From NCBI GenBank assembly GCA_946480085.1, contig CAMLHZ010000001.1, forward strand, positions 496,001 to 560,000: a stretch of 64,000 bases of DNA, in the 5' to 3' direction. This document shows positions 42,913 to 52,469 of the stretch, piece by piece; the first letter of the stretch is position 1; each line of letters opens with the position of its first letter. The translations under genes and the position numbers were made by a program. This stretch comes from an uncultured Flavobacteriales bacterium. Lineage in GTDB: Bacteria; Bacteroidota; Bacteroidia; Flavobacteriales; Crocinitomicaceae. The notes under the pieces were generated by a model that did not search any database, was not told where the DNA came from, and saw nothing but the letters and a program-made list of their open reading frames with translations.

Positions 42913-44331
42913 TTATTCTACATAACTTAATTTCAACATGTTCGATTTTCCATTTTCTTCAATTGGAATGGAAGCTATGTTGATCACCAAATCTCCTTGT
43001 TTTAACAATCCATCTTTTTGTAATAGATATTTGATATCGGCAATTGTATGGTCTGTGCTCACTTTCTTGTTGTAGTAGAAAGCACGAACCCCCCAAACTA
43101 GATTCAATTGCGTTAGAATCTCTCTATTTGCTGTAAACACAAAGATGGGAGCATTTGGTCGCTGTGAAGCAATTTTATATGCTGTATAACCCGAATAACT
43201 CATGGTAATAATTGCGTCTGCCTCTACACGTTGTGCTAAACGACAAGCGTTGAAACAAACGGAGTCGGAGATGAAACGAGACTGTGACTTTTCTGGAATT
43301 TCTTCTTTATGATAAATTCCGTCAAAATTTTCCATTTCCTTCACAATGTTACTCATGGTTTGAATCACTTCGATCGGGAATTTACCAACTGAAGTTTCCC
43401 CTGAAAGCATCACTGCGTCAGCACCATCAAGTACTGCATTTGCAACGTCGTTTACTTCTGCACGTGTTGGAGAAATACTTGTGATCATACTTTCCATCAT
43501 TTGCGTAGCAACAATTACGGGCTTCGCGTATTGGTGACCTTTACGGATCAGCATTTTCTGGATCAACGGAACATTTTGGTAAGGAACTTCAACTCCTAAG
43601 TCTCCACGAGCAACCATAAGTGCATCTGCAGCATGAACAATTGCATCAATGTCATCAACCGCCTCCGGTTTTTCGATTTTCGCAATAACCTTAGCTTTTG
43701 CTTTTCTATTCGAAATGATATGCTTCAATTCGATGATATCTCGTGCTGATCGAACGAATGAAAGTCCAATCCAATCTACTTCATTGCTCAGTGCAAATTC
43801 CAAATCCGCTCTATCTTTTTCTGTTAGCGAAGGAAGTGAAATCACCGTATTTGGTAAGTTGACGCCTTTTTTAGATGAAAGGATTCCACCGTGAATGACT
43901 TTTGCCTTGATCTCACGTTCACCGTCGGTGCTAACAATCTCCATCATAAGTTTTCCATCGTCAAGTAAGATACGTTCACCTGGTTTCACATCCTGAGGCA
44001 TTTGAGCGTAGCTGATTCCAAACTTTTCCTTGGTTCCAACAATTTTCTCCGTAACAATGGTAACGCTTGCGCCATTTTCCATCATTACACCATTGTTTTC
44101 CATTTCGTAGGTACGAATTTTTGGACCTTGTAAATCGGCAAGAATGGCAACGTTCAGTCCCATTTCCTCGTTCAATTCACGGATTACCTTAATACTCTCC
44201 AAATGATCCTCGTGAGAACCGTGAGAGCAATTTAATCTACATACATTAACACCTTCCTGTAGCATTCTTCTGAGTACGTCTTTCGGAGTACTCGCAGGAC
44301 CAAGTGTTGCAACAATTTTCGTTTTCTTCAT
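42913..44331 (-). CDS. pyk: Pyruvate kinase
   Basis: 472 residues from ATG 44331 (MKKTKIVATLGPAS); an earlier in-frame start lies inside the upstream gene. Substrate and metal-binding motifs: RLNCSHGSHEDH, KIEKPEAVDDIDAI, MVARGDLGVEVP and IVATQMMESM. It makes pyruvate and ATP from phosphoenolpyruvate in glycolysis. One base separates it from the IPExxxVDY gene, a pairing I know from other Bacteroidota. Confidence 0.95.
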   Translation of the reverse strand: MKKTKIVATLGPASTPKDVLRRMLQEGVNVCRLNCSHGSHEDHLESIKVIRELNEEMGLNVAILADLQGPKIRTYEMENNGVMMENGASVTIVTEKIVGTKEKFGISYAQMPQDVKPGERILLDDGKLMMEIVSTDGEREIKAKVIHGGILSSKKGVNLPNTVISLPSLTEKDRADLEFALSNEVDWIGLSFVRSARDIIELKHIISNRKAKAKVIAKIEKPEAVDDIDAIVHAADALMVARGDLGVEVPYQNVPLIQKMLIRKGHQYAKPVIVATQMMESMITSISPTRAEVNDVANAVLDGADAVMLSGETSVGKFPIEVIQTMSNIVKEMENFDGIYHKEEIPEKSQSRFISDSVCFNACRLAQRVEADAIITMSYSGYTAYKIASQRPNAPIFVFTANREILTQLNLVWGVRAFYYNKKVSTDHTIADIKYLLQKDGLLKQGDLVINIASIPIEENGKSNMLKLSYVE

Positions 44332-44332
44332 A

Positions 44333-44761
44333 TTACAATATAATATTTTCAGCTGAAGCAATAGTAGTAGGATCATAGCTAAACACAGCCATAATATTTC
44401 CTACACGTTTCAATTTTGTTACTACTTCTTCAACCGTTTCCAACTGGAGATTATTCAGAATAATGAAATAGTCGATCTGATGATATTCAGGAATAAGGAA
44501 TTTGTTTTCCGATTTATTCTTGATAAAATAGTATTCAACGTAATTCTCTTCGTCTTTCCAGAGGAAATAAGTGTGTTTGGAGTGTGAAAGTCCTTTCTTA
44601 TTCGACATTTCGAACAAATCCGGAGCTTTTTCCAGCTGCCATTTTAAAGTAGAATTGATATCCCAAACCACGCGGTAGTCTGGGTGCGGGGTACAGATTC
44701 CAACCAAATCGAATTCAATTTCGTTTTCAAAATCGAGTACGTGCCGCTTCTGTTTACCCAT
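44333..44761 (-). CDS. IPExxxVDY family protein
   Basis: 142 residues containing IPEYHQIDYFIILNN near position 92, a variant of the IPExxxVDY motif that names this Bacteroidota family. It also has a HTYFLWKDEE segment. Function unknown. The genes of this family are regularly found directly upstream of pyk, as here, so a link with pyk expression is plausible. Confidence 0.85.
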   Translation of the reverse strand: MGKQKRHVLDFENEIEFDLVGICTPHPDYRVVWDINSTLKWQLEKAPDLFEMSNKKGLSHSKHTYFLWKDEENYVEYYFIKNKSENKFLIPEYHQIDYFIILNNLQLETVEEVVTKLKRVGNIMAVFSYDPTTIASAENIIL

Positions 44762-44863
44762 TGCTACTTTAACTAGGTGAAGTTAATCATTAATGATGCA
44801 TTGAAAGTGAAGCCTGCGTTAAAAGTAGTGAAGAACGAAAAGTTTATAACTTGGTGGAAATAC

Positions 44864-44910
44864 AAAGCCTTGATCCTGTTCCGTAAATACGGAGACAGAG
44901 CCAAGGCTTT
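44864..44910 (-). terminator. Nested hairpin downstream of the first LRR gene
   Basis: Outer stem aaagccttg/caaggcttt (9 bp), a middle pair ctgt/acag, and an inner stem tccgt/acgga around an AAAT loop, all in 47 bases. It begins 39 bases past the LRR stop. The T-run after it is short, so it could be a terminator or a stable 3' RNA end. Confidence 0.6.
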
Positions 44911-44948
44911 ACTATGAAAAAAATGAAAGTACTTTCGTAGTCTTGGAA

Positions 44949-46637
44949 CTACAGCTTTACAAACATTGTCTTTGAACCATTTTGAGTTTGAAGGAAGTAA
45001 ATTCCAGCATGGAGATTTTCAATAGCAAGACTATTTGTTCCTTCAGTCAAGGTGTACAGTTGAACAATTTCACCCATAAGATTCACGATTTGAACAGTTG
45101 TATTTTCACTTAAATCAACGTATAAAAGATCATTTACCGGATTTGGGTATAATCCTAGAATTGACTTATCTTCTTTAATTCCGAGACCGCAATCTTCGTT
45201 AAAACTTGATGCCGCATCCCAAATGTAATTCCCGCTTACCCAGTTAGTGTTGCTGTATGCCGCATCGTCTACCTGAATACAAGTTAAGTCGGGATTTGCC
45301 TGAGAAAAAAGGACAATAAGATTGTCATTTTGACCATTTGCGATGTTTAGGACTGTTAAAGCATTATTTTGACATTGCAAAGCAATCAGTGCCGGATTAC
45401 CACTTAGGTCCAAGCTGGTCAATTGATTTAACTGACAGCTAACTGTTGTCATTGCAGTACAGGAAGAAAGGTCTAACTGCTGCAACTGGTTGCCAGCGCA
45501 ATTAATGGAAAGCAATGCCGAATTGTTACTCAGATCTAATGAAGTAATTTGATTCACTGCACAACTGAGGTCATACAGGATTGTATTATTCGAAAGGTCC
45601 AAAGATGTAAGGTTATTTGAATAGCAGAAAAGTTGATCCATTAAAGGATTCATTGAAAGGTTAAGCGACGTTAATTGATTTACACTACAATCCAACCATT
45701 CCAAAGCTGTAAGACTCGTTAAATCCAGTGTACTCAAATTATTCACCGTGCAATTCAGATCAGTTAAGGCTGTATTTCCGCTGAGATTAAGTGAAGTCAA
45801 TAGATTATTCTGAGTATACAACATAATTAGATCTGTGTTGGCACTTGTATTCAATGTTGTAAGTTGATTACCATTACAGTATAGCCCTGTCAAACTCGTA
45901 AATGCTTCGATTCCGGTTAAATCTGTGATGTTTAGATTTGGACAATAGATATCTCCGGTAAATGCTGAAGCTTCGCTGCATTGAATCTCTGAATCTGAGT
46001 TGGTATTGATAGAAGCGTTTCCAACCAAATAAGCTTTAAAGGCTGCATCTGGGATAGTGACGATACATGCAGAGCAGTTTGTACTGAAGCTTGCTCCGGC
46101 GTCAAAAACATAATTTGATCCGGTCCAGGTAGTTGTGCTGTAAGAAACGTCATCAACCTGAATGCAAGAAAGTCCGGAATTGTTGTTTGCATAAACATTT
46201 GCCAAAATTGTATTGTTTCCATTAGCAATATTCAATGAGGTTAATTCATTGTCATCACAAGCTAGAAATGTCAAGTTGGGATTTGCTGAGAGATCCAATG
46301 ATGTTACATTATTGGATGAGCAGAACAAATGTTGAAGAGTTGGAATATTACTGACGTTGATGCTCGAAATCGCCCCGTTGTTATAACAATACAGTTTAGT
46401 AAGAGAAGTAAATGCTTCAATCCCTGTTAAATCAGCAATTCCTTGAGAAGGACAATTGATATTTCCTGTAAACGCTGCAGCTTCACTCAGCTGAATTTCA
46501 GAATCTGCATTGGTGTTGATCAATGCGTTCCCAACCAAATATGCTTTGAAATTGGCATCCGGGATGGTTACAATTTGACCTTTAGCGGATGAAATGGAAA
46601 AGAAGCAAATCGCTCCAAAAAGTATAAGTGTTTTCAT
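44949..46637 (-). CDS. T9SS-secreted leucine-rich-repeat protein with two LRR modules
   Basis: 562 residues: signal peptide (ends AKGQ), two modules each starting with IPDA(N/A)FKAYLVGNA then INTN(A/S)DSEIQ and containing LRR units of the N-x-L-T-S-L-D-L-S type (about 22-190 and 193-470), a CIQVDD linker after each, and a C-terminal Por_Secre_tail type A sorting domain (SILGLYPNPVNDLLYVDL, GIYFLQTQNG). Exported by the type IX system and probably cell-surface or extracellular; binding partner unknown. The tandem modules point to an internal duplication. Twelve bases from the paralogous gene upstream. Confidence 0.87.
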   Translation of the reverse strand: MKTLILFGAICFFSISSAKGQIVTIPDANFKAYLVGNALINTNADSEIQLSEAAAFTGNINCPSQGIADLTGIEAFTSLTKLYCYNNGAISSINVSNIPTLQHLFCSSNNVTSLDLSANPNLTFLACDDNELTSLNIANGNNTILANVYANNNSGLSCIQVDDVSYSTTTWTGSNYVFDAGASFSTNCSACIVTIPDAAFKAYLVGNASINTNSDSEIQCSEASAFTGDIYCPNLNITDLTGIEAFTSLTGLYCNGNQLTTLNTSANTDLIMLYTQNNLLTSLNLSGNTALTDLNCTVNNLSTLDLTSLTALEWLDCSVNQLTSLNLSMNPLMDQLFCYSNNLTSLDLSNNTILYDLSCAVNQITSLDLSNNSALLSINCAGNQLQQLDLSSCTAMTTVSCQLNQLTSLDLSGNPALIALQCQNNALTVLNIANGQNDNLIVLFSQANPDLTCIQVDDAAYSNTNWVSGNYIWDAASSFNEDCGLGIKEDKSILGLYPNPVNDLLYVDLSENTTVQIVNLMGEIVQLYTLTEGTNSLAIENLHAGIYFLQTQNGSKTMFVKL

Positions 46638-46649
46638 GAATGTTGTTTA

Positions 46650-47909
46650 TTAAAGCTTAATGAATTTTTGATCTGTCTTATGTGCAATGCTGACGAAGTA
46701 GATACTCGATGGAAGATTACTCACATCTATCGTATTGACACCTTTTTCTGTGTTGTATGTTATTAGAGTTTCACCCATTAAATTTTTGATTTGCACTTCT
46801 GTGTTCTCACCTAACTCAATGTATAGCGCATCATTTACTGGATTTGGATATAACCCCAGAATTGACTTATCGTCCTTAATTTCAAGAATACAATCTTCAC
46901 TGTAACTTGCCCAAGGATCTTTGTGTTGCCAAGAGGTCCAATTTGCATCGGCCCAGGCTGCGTCATCAACCTCAATACATGAAAGGTTGTCATTACCGTA
47001 GATATATAAGTTAGTGAACTCTGAATTGTGACCGTTAGCAAGATTTAGACCCGATATCTGAGTTTGATCACAAGAGAATTGACGAACCGCGGTGTGATTG
47101 CTAATGTCTATTGTCCCTGTTAGTGGATTATTTGCAATATCTAAAATTTCCAAATTCAAGTTTGCTGAAAAATCCAGAGTTGTGAATAAATTATGACCTG
47201 CGTATAATGTATTTAAACTAACTAGATTTGAAGTATTCAGGTTTGTCAGTTGATTTCCATTACAACCAAGGATTTCGAGAGCTGTATTGTTATTCGCATT
47301 TAACGAGGTCAACAAGTTTCGACTAACGTTAAGTTGCTCCAATTGTGTGTTGTTCGACACATCAATTGAGGTAAGTTGATTCATACTGTTTGAATAGTAG
47401 TTTCCCGCATCCAAAAGGGTCAACATTGGATTATTGGAAACATCCAGTGATGTAAGTGAACAATCGTTGCAAGTCAACATGTTGAGTTGTGTCAGGTTAC
47501 TTACATCTAGCGATCCAATAGGATTTCGTTCACAACGCAATTCGACAAGCGCCGTATTATGACTCACATCCAGAGAAGTTAGTGAATTGATATAAACATC
47601 CAAAACGGTCAATGCCGTGTTTTGAGAGACGTCTAAAGTCGTAACCGGATTGTAAACAATTGTCAGACTTGTTAGATTTACAAAGGCTTCAAGCCCCGTG
47701 AAATCGAATATGTTCAAGAAGTTACAATTGATACTTCCAGAGAATGCTGTTGCTTCACTAATCTGAATTTCAGCATCGGCGTTGGTGTTGATATTGGGAT
47801 CTGCAACCAAATAAGCCTTGAAATTGGCGTCGGGTATATTGACGTTTTGGGCACTAACGGTTAGTGTAACCAAAATAGTGAATAGTGATAAGAGTAATGA
47901 TTTTTTCAT
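46650..47909 (-). CDS. T9SS-secreted leucine-rich-repeat protein, one LRR module
   Basis: 419 residues from the ATG at 47909, which starts a signal peptide (MKKSLLLSLFTILVTLTVSAQ); an upstream TTG at 47963 is rejected. One IPDANFKAYLV-initiated LRR module with repeats such as SLDVSNLTQLNML, then CIEVDDAAW and a type A sorting domain (SILGLYPNPVNDALYIEL, IYFVSIAHKT) nearly identical in layout to the gene downstream. The two are paralogues in one operon. Confidence 0.87.
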   Translation of the reverse strand: MKKSLLLSLFTILVTLTVSAQNVNIPDANFKAYLVADPNINTNADAEIQISEATAFSGSINCNFLNIFDFTGLEAFVNLTSLTIVYNPVTTLDVSQNTALTVLDVYINSLTSLDVSHNTALVELRCERNPIGSLDVSNLTQLNMLTCNDCSLTSLDVSNNPMLTLLDAGNYYSNSMNQLTSIDVSNNTQLEQLNVSRNLLTSLNANNNTALEILGCNGNQLTNLNTSNLVSLNTLYAGHNLFTTLDFSANLNLEILDIANNPLTGTIDISNHTAVRQFSCDQTQISGLNLANGHNSEFTNLYIYGNDNLSCIEVDDAAWADANWTSWQHKDPWASYSEDCILEIKDDKSILGLYPNPVNDALYIELGENTEVQIKNLMGETLITYNTEKGVNTIDVSNLPSSIYFVSIAHKTDQKFIKL

Positions 47910-48003
47910 ACGTAAGTCCTTAGTTTTCATACGAAAATAGGACGGTAGTGTATGAAATTTCAACGTTTCCTAGAGAACGACACAGTTGAGCTAGGGAATG
48001 AAC

Positions 48004-48759
48004 CTAATGTTCTTTTTCTAGCTGATCAAGAAAGGTTTGACGATGACTGCGTGATAAACTGATTTGCTTTCCGCTCTTCATAATAATTGTTCCACGATCT
48101 TCTTTGCGGAAGGCTTGGATATGATTTCGATTGATGATGTAAGAACGATGAACCTTCGTGAAAGTATCGAAGTTACAAAGCAGGTTTTCGAAGTATTTTA
48201 AATGCTTCGAAACCAATTTTCGTTCACCGTTTATAAAGAACAAATTGACGTAGGTATTGTCGGCTTCGAGATATTCCAGGTCTTCTGTATTGATATACTC
48301 GTTACCGTAGTTCACTGGAATGGAAATGGTATTGTTTTCCTGAATCTTTAGATTCTCAGATAGCAGCTTCAATTGCTCTGCCGTACGTTTTAGTTCCGTT
48401 TGTGTTCGTACTTTCTCCAGTGCTTCCAACAATTCTTTTTCCTTAACTGGTTTAATGAGGTAATCAACTGCCGAAAGTCGAAACGCTTGCAGTGCATATT
48501 GATTGTAAGCAGTAATAAATACGATGTGGAAGTTAATCTCGGCTTCATTTAACTCGTCCACCAATTGCAAACCACTTTTCCCGGGCATTTCGATATCTAA
48601 AAACACCAAATCTGGTTTTTCCGACCGAATTAATGTCACTGCTTGCTCTACGTTTCCTGCTTCTCCAACAATGGCAATATCTGTTGCCAGTTCAGAAAGC
48701 ATCAATCGAAGCAATTTTCGAACTTGCGGTGCATCATCTACAATCAGTGCCTTAATCAT
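48004..48759 (-). CDS. LytTR-family response regulator
   Basis: 251 residues from ATG 48759 (MIKALIVDDAP), which overlaps the kinase stop by 8 bases; an earlier start at 48825 is inside the kinase gene. Receiver domain with D8-D9, phosphoacceptor D55 in FLDIEMPG and Lys in YLIKPVKEKEL. C-terminal LytTR DNA-binding domain (YLEADNTYVNLFF, FTKVHRSYIINRNHIQAF). It is the partner of the LytS-like sensor upstream, and may control the LRR genes 94 bases downstream (inference). Confidence 0.92.
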   Translation of the reverse strand: MIKALIVDDAPQVRKLLRLMLSELATDIAIVGEAGNVEQAVTLIRSEKPDLVFLDIEMPGKSGLQLVDELNEAEINFHIVFITAYNQYALQAFRLSAVDYLIKPVKEKELLEALEKVRTQTELKRTAEQLKLLSENLKIQENNTISIPVNYGNEYINTEDLEYLEADNTYVNLFFINGERKLVSKHLKYFENLLCNFDTFTKVHRSYIINRNHIQAFRKEDRGTIIMKSGKQISLSRSHRQTFLDQLEKEH

Positions 48760-51613
48760 GTTGTTTTGAAGTAATGGTGAGTTGAATTTTTGTGCCTGAT
48801 GCTTTTCCATCAATGTACAAATCAACGATTTCTAATTCAATGTTTTGCTTTTGATAATCGCTATTGATCAAAGAAATTCGTTTTTCAAGCGCTTGTGTTG
48901 CGAACGATTGTCTTTTGATGGTATTACTCAAATTCAATTCTTCCGCTGCTTTACGACCAATTCCGTTGTCTATCAATTCGATTAGATACTGATCGTTGGT
49001 TGGCTTTGAAACCTTTATTTGAAGCTTCTTTTCGCCTTGTTTATGTCGCAAACCATGTTTAAAGGCGTTCTCAATGTAAGGCTGAAGAATGAGTGACGGA
49101 ATTTGGATGGTTTTTATCTCAATATTTTCCTGAATAGAAACCTCCAAACTAAAATCTTCCAACATCATTGCTTCTAGTTCAATGTAGAGTTTCAACAGCT
49201 TTAATTCCTCTGCTAAACTAATGTAATGCACTTCACTCATTTCTAAAACAGCACGCATCAAATCCGAAAAATCATCAAGGTACGACGTTGCTTTTTGCCG
49301 ATCATTCTCATAAATGTAACCTTTGATAGAACTCAGTACATTAAATATGAAATGCGGATTCATCTGGGATTTGATAGCCGTCAGCTTCAGCGCATTCATT
49401 TCGTTTTGATAGTTCAGTGCTTTCTGTCGTTTTGCAAGCTGACGCTTAAAAATGTAGAACACGATTCCGAGAAACAATACAATTTCGAGCAGAATAAACC
49501 ACCAAGTGTACCAAAATGGCGGTGAAGAATAACCTTTAATGATGATCGTGTTTTGAGAATCCCTACCTAAATGATCAATTGCCTTTAATTCAATTTCAAA
49601 ATTTCCCGTTGGAATGTTTTGCAGCTGAATTTTGCTGATAGCTCCCGGAACTTGTGTCCAACCATTTGAACGATTAATTCTATAGGCATAGTCAAAATGT
49701 CCGTTGCTGGAATAGGTGCGTGTTTCAGGAAATAGCGTAAATGTTTCATTAAACGTGAGTTCAACATTCTTCAACTTCTGTTTTAATGAAACAAGAGCTC
49801 TTGGAGTGTGATGAAATTCTGATAACGGGATTTTTTGCAGCCCCTTTCCAGTTGCTACCCAAATGTTATTATCTACAATTAATACATCCTGGACATTATT
49901 TGAAGCAAGCCCCGAAAACACATTAAGTGTGGACGTTGATTTGGTTTTTAGATCATAGATGTAAAGTCCCTGATTGGTTGCAGTATAGATTTTGTTGTTG
50001 TTATACTGAATGCGGTAGGGCTGACAATCGGATTCCAATACACTTAATCGCGTTGGTTTGCCTTTTTCATTTATCGAATAGATTTCTCCATCAAATGTGA
50101 CCAGGAATAACTGTCCTGAGCGTTCGTCAAACGCCATAGAAAGGATTTGTTTATCTCGGAATAAGGTGCGCTTTAAATGCCATTTTCCATTGCGATAACC
50201 ATAATTCAGTAGTCCGTTGTTTGTAGCTACCCACAAGCAATTGTTGCGTTCATCGAATTTAACTTCACGTGACCAAAACTCTGATAAGCGGTACAATTGA
50301 GTTTTTGTTTTAAAGTCATAGCAAAATGCACCAAATGAAGTACAAACAATATAATGCTCTTTGACCTTTGCTAAGTGTTTAACAGGCGCGGCATTTTGAA
50401 GTATCAGTTCAGTTTTTCCAGCTTTAGCGAAATATAGATTATTACTGGTGTAGAAATAAATACCTCGATCCAACTTTGAGTAGACCAACGATTGTATGCT
50501 TGTGTTGTTACCTGGCTGTAAAAATTCAAGAGATTTTGTTGAAGGGTTTAATAAACCGAAATCGCCGTTAACGGTGGCAAAATAGATTTCTGAAGAATTA
50601 GTTGTGAGTCGAATAAGTTTGTTATTCTGAAAGTTGTTCCAAACTACATAGTTCAAATTAGGAACTCTGATTAGTCCCGATTGTAGGGTAGAAAACCAAT
50701 AGTTTCCTTCATCGTCTATCAGGCAATCTGAGAACGCGTAGTTTGGATAATACGTAGTTGCAATATCAAGTTTGGGGTTGTATCGGATGATTCCGTTGTA
50801 GGTACAAATCCAAAGTTTGCCATCTTTTAGCCATTTAACTTGTGTTATTGTTTTCCCGATTAATGCCTTGATAAGTTCTTTATTGTGGACTTGTTGAATG
50901 GAACTGTTGACACACTTATAGATGTTATTTTTACCACTCATTGGGAAAATCCACTGCTCATTTCCGTACCAATCAAGGGTATAGTGAGATGAAAACAATA
51001 CTGTTTTGCGTTCCTCTTTTGGCAAAAGAGCATGTTGAAATTTCCCCTTTCTATACAAGCTTACTCCAGAGGGTGTTAGAAAACAGAATTCATTTTTTGA
51101 GTTCACTCGAACCGATCGGGTTGAGCGGGTTAATGCATTTTTGTCTCCGAAAAAAGTGTGATTCTTCCAGCGTTTATTTTTCTCATTGTAGACCGCAAAA
51201 CCATCCTTATGATTAACGAGTAGATTCCCCGAATTGTCACAGGAAAGATGAAGGATAATCGATTTATAGGGAAAGTTTAATTCTTTTAGAATGTCGTTTT
51301 CTAAATAGAATAATTGGGATTGAAAATTGGTACAATAGAGTCTTCCTGTTTTTGAAACAGTGAGTCCCGAGATGGATTTGGATTTCTGCGCTTTACACTT
51401 GAAAGGAATGTAACGTACACCATCAAATTTGAACAAACCAACATCACAGCCAAACCAAAGAAATCCCTTTTTATCCTTGGCCATACTATACACTTCATTG
51501 GAAGGTAAGCCATTCTCGTCTTCGTACTGAAAGAAACTAGGGTATTGCGCAAAAGCATTGTTACAGAAAACTGTTGCAAGTAAAAGGAGAACAATATGCG
51601 GCTTTAGTTTCAA
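48752..51613 (-). CDS. Sensor histidine kinase with two-component propeller and LytS-type kinase
   Basis: 953 residues. The start is TTG 51613 with signal peptide KPHIVLLLLATVFCNNAFAQ. Periplasmic Reg_prop beta-propeller repeats (NGLPSNEVYSMAKDKKGFLWFG, DEGNYWFSTLQSGLIRV) lead to a Y_Y_Y-like domain (YAYRINRSNGWTQVPG), one helix (WYTWWFILLEIVLFLGIVFYIF), a coiled coil, and a His_kinase (LytS) domain with H754 in SQMNPHFIFNVLSSI and an ATPase N-box QPYIENAFKHGLRH. It senses an external signal through the propeller and acts on the LytTR regulator. Confidence 0.9.
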   Translation of the reverse strand: MKLKPHIVLLLLATVFCNNAFAQYPSFFQYEDENGLPSNEVYSMAKDKKGFLWFGCDVGLFKFDGVRYIPFKCKAQKSKSISGLTVSKTGRLYCTNFQSQLFYLENDILKELNFPYKSIILHLSCDNSGNLLVNHKDGFAVYNEKNKRWKNHTFFGDKNALTRSTRSVRVNSKNEFCFLTPSGVSLYRKGKFQHALLPKEERKTVLFSSHYTLDWYGNEQWIFPMSGKNNIYKCVNSSIQQVHNKELIKALIGKTITQVKWLKDGKLWICTYNGIIRYNPKLDIATTYYPNYAFSDCLIDDEGNYWFSTLQSGLIRVPNLNYVVWNNFQNNKLIRLTTNSSEIYFATVNGDFGLLNPSTKSLEFLQPGNNTSIQSLVYSKLDRGIYFYTSNNLYFAKAGKTELILQNAAPVKHLAKVKEHYIVCTSFGAFCYDFKTKTQLYRLSEFWSREVKFDERNNCLWVATNNGLLNYGYRNGKWHLKRTLFRDKQILSMAFDERSGQLFLVTFDGEIYSINEKGKPTRLSVLESDCQPYRIQYNNNKIYTATNQGLYIYDLKTKSTSTLNVFSGLASNNVQDVLIVDNNIWVATGKGLQKIPLSEFHHTPRALVSLKQKLKNVELTFNETFTLFPETRTYSSNGHFDYAYRINRSNGWTQVPGAISKIQLQNIPTGNFEIELKAIDHLGRDSQNTIIIKGYSSPPFWYTWWFILLEIVLFLGIVFYIFKRQLAKRQKALNYQNEMNALKLTAIKSQMNPHFIFNVLSSIKGYIYENDRQKATSYLDDFSDLMRAVLEMSEVHYISLAEELKLLKLYIELEAMMLEDFSLEVSIQENIEIKTIQIPSLILQPYIENAFKHGLRHKQGEKKLQIKVSKPTNDQYLIELIDNGIGRKAAEELNLSNTIKRQSFATQALEKRISLINSDYQKQNIELEIVDLYIDGKASGTKIQLTITSKQHD

Positions 51614-51636
51614 AAGTTTTCAGTCTGTGTAGAACA

Positions 51637-51644
51637 CAAAACTA
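51637..51644 (-). promoter_or_regulatory. -7 promoter box for the LytS/LytTR operon
   Basis: Minus-strand TAGTTTTG fits TAnnTTTG and lies 23 bases upstream of the TTG start of the sensor kinase. Confidence 0.5.
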
Positions 51645-51707
51645 TAATAAGTTCTCAGATATGAGATTTTAAATTCTCATCGAAGTGTGTCAGTGGGAGT
51701 CGGGAAA

Positions 51708-51732
51708 GGTGACTGAGCGCAGTCGAAGTCAG
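51708..51732. repeat. TCGA-family repeat overlapping the rnc stop
   Basis: The stretch gtgactgagcgcagtcgaag matches the palindrome arm seen elsewhere; the copy runs over the last bases and the stop codon of rnc. Confidence 0.6.
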
Positions 51733-52457
51733 ATTTCTCCCATCAAGATTAACGTCTCTTTAGAAGCCGCCTGCTCAGCAATTTTTTTGGATGGACCGTG
51801 ACCCATTCCATGATTTACTCCGTTTACGGTTACAACAACCTCATAGAACCAGGTTCCATGATTGTTTTCTTCCTTAACAACGTTGAATTCCAAAGCTAAA
51901 CGACGTTTCTGACTCCAGATGAACAAGCGTGACTTAAAGTCAATTTCTTCTTCCAGAATCTTGTTCATGTCAATATACTTGCGGAAAATATATTGGTGAA
52001 TGATTTTCTTTGTCGCGTCGTAGCCAGCATCTAAATAGATTGCCCCAATAATTGCTTCAAAGGCGTTTCCTTCCAGCGAATTCAGGTTGATCGATCTTCC
52101 TTTGTTGTAACGCAGAATACTTCTAAGTTCCAGTTCTTCGCCGATATCAGAAAGCGTTTTTCTGGAAACCACTTTTGATTTTACTTTGGTAAGAAAGCCT
52201 TCGTCTTTTTCAGGGAATTTTTGAAACAGAAATTCGGCAATGATGGTATCGAGTACAGCATCGCCTAAAAATTCCAAACGTTCATTTGAAAAATCAATTT
52301 CACTATTGTTTGTGTAGGCAATAGATTTATGCGTTACAGCTTCCTGAAAAAGTGCAAGATTTTTTGGTCGATAACCAAAACGTTGGACAAAGAATTTAAT
52401 GAGGGCTAAATCATCAGCTGATTTCTTACTGCCTAAAAACGGAACCCTGAATTTCAC
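51729..52457 (-). CDS. rnc: Ribonuclease III
   Basis: 242 residues, GTG start. RNase III catalytic domain with the signature ERLEFLGDAVLDTIIAEFLF and the second acidic set in NAFEAIIGAIYLDAG, then a C-terminal double-stranded-RNA-binding domain (SRLFIWSQKRRLALEF, GMGHGPSKKIAEQAASKETL). It processes rRNA precursors and structured mRNAs. Thirteen bases after fabF, in the conserved acpP-fabF-rnc order. Confidence 0.94.
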   Translation of the reverse strand: MKFRVPFLGSKKSADDLALIKFFVQRFGYRPKNLALFQEAVTHKSIAYTNNSEIDFSNERLEFLGDAVLDTIIAEFLFQKFPEKDEGFLTKVKSKVVSRKTLSDIGEELELRSILRYNKGRSINLNSLEGNAFEAIIGAIYLDAGYDATKKIIHQYIFRKYIDMNKILEEEIDFKSRLFIWSQKRRLALEFNVVKEENNHGTWFYEVVVTVNGVNHGMGHGPSKKIAEQAASKETLILMGEI

Positions 52458-52469
52458 GAGAAAAACGGC

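Noticed and set aside
44949..47909. LRR-encoding repeats considered as a CRISPR or satellite array
   Set aside because: The periodicity is that of 22-24-residue leucine-rich repeats in frame, with variable spacing at DNA level.
47910..47963. TTG-initiated extension of the second LRR protein
   Set aside because: The ATG at 47909 begins a clean signal peptide; the extension would bury it.
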